The notes under the pieces: generated by a model
The model's input: only the letters and a program-made list of their open reading frames with translations
Databases searched by the model: none
What the model was told of the DNA's origin: nothing
Shown here: piece by piece, positions 1 to 5,973 of the stretch
How positions within the stretch are numbered: the first letter of the stretch is position 1
How the letters are laid out: every line of letters starts with the position of its first letter
Translations under genes and position numbers: made by a program
Source of the DNA: a bacterium
GTDB lineage: Bacteria; Patescibacteriota; Saccharimonadia; Saccharimonadales; JACDBH01
Assembly: GCA_029557395.1 (NCBI GenBank)
Contig: JAKQIK010000073.1
Span: forward strand, 1 to 9,218
DNA: 9,218 nt
Direction: 5' to 3'

Positions 1-1528
1 GGAGTCAATTGGTATGCTCTATAAGCTTTATGATCCTCAGCGCCAGGGAATTATTGGCCCTAGGTACGAGCATCTGTTTAGAAATGCTGCTCAGGCTATA
101 ATGGCTGATCCGGTAGGGGGTACGTTCATAGATATACCTAAGCTTTTTAGTGATAAGAATTTTGTTAATCAGAAGCTCAAATATGTTACGGATCAAACTG
201 TGCTTGATTTTTGGACCAAAGAAATGCCTGCTTCAGAACGATCAAATGAGTTTGGTGAGGTTAAAAGCTGGTTTGTTAGTAAGTTTGGAGCTTTTTTGAG
301 CAATCAGATGATGAGAAATATTATTGGACAGACTAAGAGCTCTTTTAACCTGCGCGATATTATGGATAATAAAAAAATCTTGCTCGTTAATCTGAGCAAG
401 GGAAAGACAGGTGAACTTAACTCTAAGCTCCTAGGTATGATATTTGTGATGAAATTTCAAGCTGCTGCGATGGCACGAGCTAATATTGACGAAGATGATA
501 GGGTTGACTTTAGCCTCTATGTTGACGAATTCCAAAACTTTTCTACTGATTCATTTGCTTCAATTTTGAGTGAGGCTAGAAAATATCGATTAAATATTAT
601 TGTAGCTAACCAGTTTACTACTCAATTGACAGAAGAGATTAAGGATGCAGTTTTTGGTAACATCGGTACGATAGTCTCGTATCGTGTTGGTACTAACGAT
701 GCTGAATTTTTGGCTAAATATTTTGCTCCTGTCTTTGATGTCCATGACTTACAACGCATACCGAACTTTAACTCGGTAACCAGAATGCTAATAGGTGGAG
801 TCCCAACACAGCCATTTAGTATGATGGGATTGCCTCCGCTTGGCAAGCCTAACCCAAGGCTTGCAACAGCTCTCAAGCAATTATCGGCTGCTAAATTTGG
901 AACACCAAGAGCCAAGATTGAGGCTGATATATTTGGTCGTCTAAAGACAGATGAGCCATCTGCTAGTCCTCAGGGTGCTTTTGGAAGGCCTTCTGTTCAT
1001 AGCCAGAGGCCCGGTTTATCGAGTCATGCCACACCAGCTGGACATGCCCCGGTTCGACCCCAGAGAGCCTCTTTCTTGGATGAGTGGTTAGACAAGAAAA
1101 AAACAAATAATCATGCCTTGAAACAGCGTCCAACTGCCAATGGGACTACTGCGCAGACCCCGGCCCAACAGCCTACTGGTCATTCTGGTTTTGATAAGCC
1201 TGCGCACAGGCCGTCTAATTTACCTGCTGAGCCTCGTACAGCCCCTCAGACGACGAAAAAGGAACTGCTTAACCCATTTATACCTCCGTCCTCAAATATT
1301 GAATACAACTTAACCCCGACTGGCCCAAGGCAGTCTATGGGGGATGACGATCATAGTCAAGCACTTGCTATGACAAGCAAGCTTGAGCAAGAGATGAAAA
1401 TTAAAGATAAAATAAATCAAAAAGCCTCCGAACCTAAACAATCAGGCCAGTCTGGTGTACTGGAAGATGAGGACACCATCATTATTGATGATAATGGTAA
1501 CCTTAGTCGTAAAAGTCAGTCTAAATAA
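1..1528 (+). CDS. VirD4/TraG-like type IV secretion coupling ATPase, C-terminal part (5' truncated)
   Basis: The reading frame is open to the left edge (first full codon at base 2), so the Met at 14 is probably internal and the gene starts outside the window. Residue numbers here count from that Met. The visible part is the second half of an additional-strand (FtsK/VirD4/TraG class) P-loop ATPase. A beta-strand ends in the Walker B acidic pair (LYVDEF, D171-E172), followed by the NIIVANQF strand (N199-Q200, sensor-like) and a segment resembling the TraM-recognition region of TraD/TraG to about residue 285. Walker A is off the window. From about 300 to 504 the protein is low-complexity, rich in Pro, Gln, Ala and Thr, then acidic (EDEDTIIIDD), and probably disordered. 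Family role: a membrane-associated motor feeding DNA or protein to a secretion or conjugation channel. CPR genomes commonly carry such ATPases near VirB4/VirB6-like genes, and the rest of such a locus may lie to the left. The substrate cannot be inferred. Confidence 0.8.
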   Translation, partial: ESIGMLYKLYDPQRQGIIGPRYEHLFRNAAQAIMADPVGGTFIDIPKLFSDKNFVNQKLKYVTDQTVLDFWTKEMPASERSNEFGEVKSWFVSKFGAFLSNQMMRNIIGQTKSSFNLRDIMDNKKILLVNLSKGKTGELNSKLLGMIFVMKFQAAAMARANIDEDDRVDFSLYVDEFQNFSTDSFASILSEARKYRLNIIVANQFTTQLTEEIKDAVFGNIGTIVSYRVGTNDAEFLAKYFAPVFDVHDLQRIPNFNSVTRMLIGGVPTQPFSMMGLPPLGKPNPRLATALKQLSAAKFGTPRAKIEADIFGRLKTDEPSASPQGAFGRPSVHSQRPGLSSHATPAGHAPVRPQRASFLDEWLDKKKTNNHALKQRPTANGTTAQTPAQQPTGHSGFDKPAHRPSNLPAEPRTAPQTTKKELLNPFIPPSSNIEYNLTPTGPRQSMGDDDHSQALAMTSKLEQEMKIKDKINQKASEPKQSGQSGVLEDEDTIIIDDNGNLSRKSQSK

Positions 1529-1541
1529 TTAAAGAATTATT
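1524..1541. repeat. AT-only inverted repeat between convergent genes
   Basis: AATAATT (1524-1530), AAAG loop, AATTATT (1535-1541): a perfect 7-bp stem of A/T pairs only. It spans the stop codon of the left gene (1526-1528) and sits in the 29-bp gap between two convergent genes. The position fits a termination or mRNA-end role. However, there are no G/C pairs and no U-tract directly after it on either strand, so I call it a repeat, not a terminator. Confidence 0.35.
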
Positions 1542-1557
1542 GTAAGGAAGAGGTGTT

Positions 1558-2127
1558 TTATTTTACTTTTCTTCGAATACTGAAGATAAGTAGCTCAATG
1601 ATTAGCCCTACAAAGAATCCGCCGGCAAAGAAGATAACAAACAATAAGAAGTTATATTCATAGCCATAGTGTCGAGCAGCCCATAAGAATAAGCTACTAC
1701 CAATAAATGAGAATATACCGCCAAAAAGTATTCCAGATGGTCTAGCTACTGTTTTTCCGGCCACTTCACTAGTTTTATCTACCATAGGGTTATGGATTAC
1801 TTTACTAAAGGCTCTAGATACAGGTGGGAGCTTTGATTGAGTTTTGCGTAAGGTCCTTTTGTATGCGATTCCTTTGATTTCTTTATTTACTAGTATTGGC
1901 TGTTCAGACTCTTGGAGTTCTTTTTCATGTTTTTTGTGGCTCTTTTCATGTTTTGAATGAGCTTCTTTTTCTACATTTGTTCTGATTTTTTCAATATTAT
2001 CTTCGTGTTCGTGTTTGGCATTTTTCGCCCTTTGTTCGACGTGTGCTTTGAGTTTCTCGTTATGTTCCTTGTGAGATTCATGATTGCTATGTACTTCATG
2101 GCTTTTATGATTAATTTTTTCACTCAT
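1558..2127 (-). CDS. His-rich charged protein with two C-terminal transmembrane helices, unknown function
   Basis: This 189-aa protein was not recognised as a named family. Residues 1-75 are very hydrophilic, made of Lys, Glu, His, Asn and Ser, with 13 histidines; H7, H10, H13, H16, H19 and H22 fall every third residue, and H57, H60, H64 and H67 form a second cluster. This stretch is probably helical or coiled coil. Residues 80-128 form a basic linker. Two hydrophobic helices follow at about 131-152 and 158-184, ending in a basic RRKVK tail, which suggests a helical-hairpin membrane anchor with both termini probably cytoplasmic. The start is supported by a strong Shine-Dalgarno (2136-2142) inside the end of the upstream gene, and the gap to that gene's stop is 3 bp, so the two are almost certainly co-transcribed and translationally coupled. 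The gene stops with TAA. Possible roles are membrane organisation, metal binding by the His tract, or accessory to the surface protein; none is shown by sequence. Confidence 0.8.
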   Translation of the reverse strand: MSEKINHKSHEVHSNHESHKEHNEKLKAHVEQRAKNAKHEHEDNIEKIRTNVEKEAHSKHEKSHKKHEKELQESEQPILVNKEIKGIAYKRTLRKTQSKLPPVSRAFSKVIHNPMVDKTSEVAGKTVARPSGILFGGIFSFIGSSLFLWAARHYGYEYNFLLFVIFFAGGFFVGLIIELLIFSIRRKVK

Positions 2128-2130
2128 ATT

Positions 2131-3807
2131 CTATACTCCTCCAGTTTGAGCAAAGTCAGTTCTAATTATTTCTAGCTCCTTGCCAATTAGTCTACTACGA
2201 GCAAAGAAGTAGGCAACGATTGATGTTAGGAAGAAGCCAATAATAACGCTTGTTCCAGGGCCTGTGCTTGGTAGTGTTGTGACGACTTGCTCTGTTGTTT
2301 TACCAACTCCTGGAGGTAAGTGGATATTAACAGTTACGCCGTGGAATACATTAGTCATTGTTAAGTCGTATGATGTTGGATCGGAAGCAGACTTAGGGGT
2401 CTCGGGTATAGAGGGCTTTACTTTGACTACGAAAGCTTTTTGTACAGTTTCACCTGGCTGTATATTTACAGACTGCCAGGTTAGGGTACCTGTTTCTTTG
2501 TTGAATTTAGCTCCTTCGTTAGTTTGTAGGTCTGCATACTCTAGAACATCAACCAAGATTTCATCAAACACAAAGTCTTTCATTTCTACCTTGCCTTTAT
2601 TTGTGACGGACAGGGTGTATGTAATTTGATCGCCGGCATTAGCAGTAGTGCCATTGGCATCCTTTATAGCTTGGGTATCGTTGCTGGCCGTCTTAGCAAG
2701 GACTAAACAGCTAGCGACATCAGTGTTTGTTTCGGATTCTTCGCAAGGGGCACATTCAGAAGAGTCTTGTTGATTACCTGGAATATCAGTACAGGCGTCT
2801 GTTGGAGGAGGTATCTTAGGCACGACTACAGTTACTGGCTTGGCGCAAGAACTGCCGAACCACTCTACCCCAGTTTGGAGCATTTGCCATGAGAATTGGT
2901 ATGTGCCAGGGGATGATGGAGCTACAAAACTCGCATTTATGTCCAAGGATGAGCTGGGTGATACAGCTTTTGGTAGACTTACTCTATTTGTACCCCAGTT
3001 CATGTTGTCTCTAGGATCTTCTGATCCAATGGTGTAGCCAGCGCTAGGATCCCAGGAAGTCGTACCGCTATTTTTGACGCGAATTGTTGCAGAGAAGCTT
3101 TCGCCCTTGTTTATTACCCCTGGAACAGATGTAACTTCACAGGAACTGTTATTAGTCTTCGGTATTGTTGACATTGTTGGTGGTGGTGGAGGTGTCGGTG
3201 CAGGAGCTTTCTGAGGGGGAGGGGTTTGATTCCTGCCTACGAGCACAATATTGCCACAGTTATATAGCACTAAGAAAGGTGTCCCGTTTGCTGTAGTTCC
3301 AGATAGAGCTTTGTAGGTTGATGATGCGCCACTGTCAAATGAAGCTAACCTTCTCATGTAGTAAGTATTTCCTGCAATATTTACAGCATATTCATCTGTC
3401 GGCTTGTTGTTTTTGCCAACTGGTCCCCTGGCGTGTCGGCCCATCGAGTAGAGTTGACCCCCATGATCGGTTGATCTTATTGTGACCGTACGGGCTTTTG
3501 CTATGTTGTCACAAGATATACCATAGTGATTTAGTATCTTTGGAAAATCGGAGGCATTATTTAGACAGTGCAGGGTAGCTTGCTGAACATTTGCAAAACC
3601 GCCACGGATAATATCATTAGATGAAGCCGCGAGAGTAGGTTCTGGAGGTGCTATAACTGCAAACATCTGAATAAACATTGCTAAAACTACAAATATCAAT
3701 CCGATGCGCCTCAAGGATTCTTCTTGTTTTATCCTTTTTGCGTAGAATGACACCTGATTTATCAGGCTTGGATTAAATGGTAAGTTGGTGATTAGTTTTT
3801 GAAACAT
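2131..3807 (-). CDS. LPSTG-anchored surface protein with NBR1-type Ig-like and DUF11-like domains
   Basis: This is a 558-aa predicted surface protein. Domains in order: a 34-residue basic N-region; a hydrophobic segment (about 35-53) ending in PPEPTLAAS, a likely signal peptide or signal anchor; an unrecognised domain (about 62-192) with Cys81, Cys99 and Cys184; a Pro-rich linker (195-211); an Ig-like domain of NBR1 type (about 221-328; NKGESF, VKNSGTTSWDP, APSSPGTYQFSWQM, EWFG); a Cys-containing linker (C339, C352, C355, C367); a DUF11-like beta domain (about 370-465; AGDQITYTLSVTNKG, LTWQSVNIQPGE); then LPSTG (512-516), a membrane helix (about 519-536), RSR and a 19-residue tail. The architecture indicates export, with the domains outside and the C-terminus held by membrane and/or sortase. 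Such Ig/DUF11 modules mediate adhesion or wall contact in other bacteria; adhesion here is inference. A weak AAGGAA ribosome site lies 10 nt upstream (3818-3823). It is first gene of the operon with the His-rich protein. Confidence 0.8.
   Translation of the reverse strand: MFQKLITNLPFNPSLINQVSFYAKRIKQEESLRRIGLIFVVLAMFIQMFAVIAPPEPTLAASSNDIIRGGFANVQQATLHCLNNASDFPKILNHYGISCDNIAKARTVTIRSTDHGGQLYSMGRHARGPVGKNNKPTDEYAVNIAGNTYYMRRLASFDSGASSTYKALSGTTANGTPFLVLYNCGNIVLVGRNQTPPPQKAPAPTPPPPPTMSTIPKTNNSSCEVTSVPGVINKGESFSATIRVKNSGTTSWDPSAGYTIGSEDPRDNMNWGTNRVSLPKAVSPSSSLDINASFVAPSSPGTYQFSWQMLQTGVEWFGSSCAKPVTVVVPKIPPPTDACTDIPGNQQDSSECAPCEESETNTDVASCLVLAKTASNDTQAIKDANGTTANAGDQITYTLSVTNKGKVEMKDFVFDEILVDVLEYADLQTNEGAKFNKETGTLTWQSVNIQPGETVQKAFVVKVKPSIPETPKSASDPTSYDLTMTNVFHGVTVNIHLPPGVGKTTEQVVTTLPSTGPGTSVIIGFFLTSIVAYFFARSRLIGKELEIIRTDFAQTGGV
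2136..2142 (-). promoter_or_regulatory. Shine-Dalgarno for the His-rich membrane protein gene
   Basis: On the minus strand this reads GGAGGAG, 8 nt before the ATG at 2127. It lies inside the last codons of the upstream surface-protein gene (stop 2131-2133). The strong site at ideal spacing fixes the start of the downstream gene and suggests coupled translation. Confidence 0.7.
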
Positions 3808-3908
3808 CTTACTTATGTTCCTTGTTTTAGTTTAATATTTTTTTGTTTGATTGTTATAGGAACGCTCAAGCTTATTGAATCATAGATTTGTACAATAAAT
3901 CAAGCCGT

Positions 3909-3938
3909 TTGCGTAAGATAGTTAACTTAGGTTATACT
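3909..3938 (+). promoter_or_regulatory. sigma70-type promoter for gyrB-gyrA
   Basis: TTGCGT (3909-3914), an 18-bp spacer and TATACT (3933-3938) predict transcription start near 3945, giving a 5' leader of about 65-70 nt before gyrB. The spacer contains an 8-bp palindrome AGTTAACT (3920-3927), a possible operator. A second 8-bp palindrome, TTGTACAA (3888-3895), lies just upstream, toward the divergent surface-protein gene. I could not assign a convincing minus-strand promoter for that gene in 3808-3908. Confidence 0.5.
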
Positions 3939-3983
3939 ATGTATATTGATTCAAGAGGTTAATCTAGAGAAGAGGGTTTAATA

Positions 3984-4013
3984 GTGTCAAAATCAAAAAG
4001 GGTAAGATCATAA
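3984..4013 (+). CDS. Candidate 9-codon leader ORF overlapping the gyrB start
   Basis: A GTG start at 3984 is followed by nine sense codons in total (MSKSKRVRS) and TAA at 4011-4013. The last A of the stop is the first base of the gyrB ATG (TAATG). A purine-rich ribosome site (AGAAGAGGG, 3968-3976) ends 7 nt before the GTG, which is better placed than the AAGGG (3998-4002, 10 nt spacing) before gyrB. The frame differs from gyrB. The arrangement predicts translational coupling: ribosomes finishing the leader would reinitiate on gyrB. The peptide is basic and has no run of one amino acid that would suggest classical attenuation. Alternatively it is chance, since the ORF is very short. Confidence 0.4.
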   Translation: MSKSKRVRS

Positions 4014-5971
4014 TGGCAAAGTCAGAGTACAGTGCACAGGATATTCAGGTTTTAGAAGGGTTGGAGCCGGTTCGTAAGCGTCCAGGTATGTATATTGGAA
4101 GTACGGGTAGTGTTGGCTTGCATCATCTCATCAAAGAAATAGCAGACAACTCTATAGACGAAGCAATAGCTGGGCATGCTACTGAGGTAGTTGTTACTTT
4201 ATTGGATGATGGCGGCGTAAAGGTAGTTGATGATGGTAGAGGTATCCCGGTAGATAAACACGCCAAGACGGGTTTGTCTACTTTAGAGACTGTTCTTACT
4301 GTGCTCCACGCAGGTGGAAAATTCGGTGGTGGTGGCTACAAGGTTTCATCAGGACTACATGGAGTTGGTTCAAGTGTCGTGAATGCATTATCAACAAAGC
4401 TAATTGCTGAAGTTGTTAAAGGTGGTGAATTGTATAGGATTGAATTTGAAAAAGGTGTCGCTACATCTGCTCTTCAGAAGGTGGGGAAGACCGATCGACC
4501 AACTGGTACATCAATAACATTTTATCCTGACCCTACTATTTTTAAAGAGACTGTTGACTTTGATTTTGATTGGGTTGTTGACTACCTTAGACATCAGGCA
4601 TATCTCACAAAAGGTATAAAAACAACAGTTATAGATGATAAGTCAAAGAAGCGCTGTGGTTTTTATTTTGAAGGTGGAATCCAGTCTTATGTTAGACATT
4701 TAAATTTAGGTAAGGATACAGTTGGTGACAAAGTTTTTTATGTAGAAAAACTCATGAATGATGTAATGGTAGAGGTTTCTTTACAATATAACGATACCTA
4801 TAACGAAGTCGTAAAGGCGTTTGCTAATAATGTATTCAACCCTGACGGGGGTACACATTTAGTTGGATTCAAAACTGCCATGACAAGAGTAATAAATGAC
4901 TATGGTCGTAAAAACGGTATTATTAAAGAAAAAGAAGAGAACCTCAGCGGAGAAGACACGAGAGAAGGGCTGACTGCCGTTATTTTGGTAAAGATACCAG
5001 ATCCACAGTTTGAGGGCCAAACTAAGAATAAACTTGGTAACACTGAAGTTAGGGGTTATGTAGATAAGGTTGTTACTGAACACCTCTCTTATTTCTTTGA
5101 AGAGAATCCAACTATTGCAAAAGCTGTTGTTAATAAGGCAATAATTGCTGCCAGGGCACGTAAAGCAGCTCGAGCTGCCCGTGATAATATTATACGCAAA
5201 GGAGCTCTCGATGGTGCTAGTCTACCAGGCAAGCTAGCGGATTGTGCCACCAAAGATAGAACGCAGGCCGAACTATATATTGTAGAGGGGAATTCAGCTG
5301 GTGGCTCTGCCAAAGAAGGTAGAAATAGTCAATTTCAGGCAATATTACCACTAAGGGGTAAGGTGCTGAATGTAGAGCGGGCTCGTCTTGATAAGATGTT
5401 GGCAAATCAAGAGATTCTAAATCTTATCAAAGCTATGGGCGTAGGTATAGCTGAGCAATTTAATATTGAAGGCCTTAGATACGAAAGAATTATTATTATG
5501 ACAGATGCTGATGTTGATGGTTCACATATCCGTACTCTGTTGATGACGTTATTCTTTAGGCATATGTATCCAGTAATTGAGGCTGGGCACCTGTACGCTG
5601 CGCAACCACCCTTGTTCTCAATCTCCTATGGCAAGAAAAAGGAATATGCATATACAGACGAAGAGAGAGACCAGATTATTGATCGTCTTATAGAAGAGCG
5701 TCGTGCCAAGGGTACAAAAATTGACCCGAGCGATGATCGTATCAAGCAAGCTGGAGTTACGCTACAGCGCTACAAGGGTCTTGGAGAAATGAACGCTGAA
5801 CAACTCTGGGAGACAACCATGGACCCAGAAAACAGAGTCCTAGTACAGGTCAAGGTAGAGGATGCCGAAAAAGCTGATGCTATATTTAATAAATTGATGG
5901 GCACAGAGGTAGAGCTTAGGAAAAACTTTATTCAGACAAATGCAAAATTTGTTAAGGAATTGGATATATAG
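4013..5971 (+). CDS. gyrB: DNA gyrase subunit B
   Basis: This is the ATPase subunit of the A2B2 type IIA topoisomerase that introduces negative supercoils. It has 652 aa, the usual length for forms lacking the E. coli insertion. The GHKL ATPase domain aligns without gaps to E. coli over about the first 130 residues: E42 and N46 (KEIADN), D73 with DDGRGIP, K103, and GLHGVGSSVVNAL (114-126). The transducer follows with the QTKNKLGN switch lysine. The TOPRIM domain has EGNSAGGSAKEGRN (from about 425), LPLRGKVLNVERAR and the metal-binding TDADVDGSHI. The tail has YKGLGEMNAEQLW and ends FVKELDI. Two residues stand out: Asn427 at the E. coli Asp426 position and Lys136 at the E. coli Arg136 position. 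The start is supported by the aligned N-terminus (QVLEGLEPVRKRPGMYIGS). gyrA follows after 2 bp, so both subunits come from one mRNA. Stop is TAG. Confidence 0.97.
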   Translation: MAKSEYSAQDIQVLEGLEPVRKRPGMYIGSTGSVGLHHLIKEIADNSIDEAIAGHATEVVVTLLDDGGVKVVDDGRGIPVDKHAKTGLSTLETVLTVLHAGGKFGGGGYKVSSGLHGVGSSVVNALSTKLIAEVVKGGELYRIEFEKGVATSALQKVGKTDRPTGTSITFYPDPTIFKETVDFDFDWVVDYLRHQAYLTKGIKTTVIDDKSKKRCGFYFEGGIQSYVRHLNLGKDTVGDKVFYVEKLMNDVMVEVSLQYNDTYNEVVKAFANNVFNPDGGTHLVGFKTAMTRVINDYGRKNGIIKEKEENLSGEDTREGLTAVILVKIPDPQFEGQTKNKLGNTEVRGYVDKVVTEHLSYFFEENPTIAKAVVNKAIIAARARKAARAARDNIIRKGALDGASLPGKLADCATKDRTQAELYIVEGNSAGGSAKEGRNSQFQAILPLRGKVLNVERARLDKMLANQEILNLIKAMGVGIAEQFNIEGLRYERIIIMTDADVDGSHIRTLLMTLFFRHMYPVIEAGHLYAAQPPLFSISYGKKKEYAYTDEERDQIIDRLIEERRAKGTKIDPSDDRIKQAGVTLQRYKGLGEMNAEQLWETTMDPENRVLVQVKVEDAEKADAIFNKLMGTEVELRKNFIQTNAKFVKELDI

Positions 5972-5973
5972 AT

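Noticed and set aside
622..915. Minus-strand frames inside the ATPase and gyrase genes (also 4859-5405, 5840-6022, 7311-7538, 7839-8078) and plus-strand frames opposite the surface-protein operon (1957-2175, 2264-2629, 2840-3037)
   Set aside because: They lie wholly or almost wholly opposite well-supported genes, have no recognisable domains, and show composition expected of complementary-strand shadows.
1543..1557. Purine-rich AAGGAAGAGG in the convergent gap as a plus-strand ribosome site
   Set aside because: No plausible plus-strand gene follows; the sequence downstream is the 3' end of the minus-strand gene.
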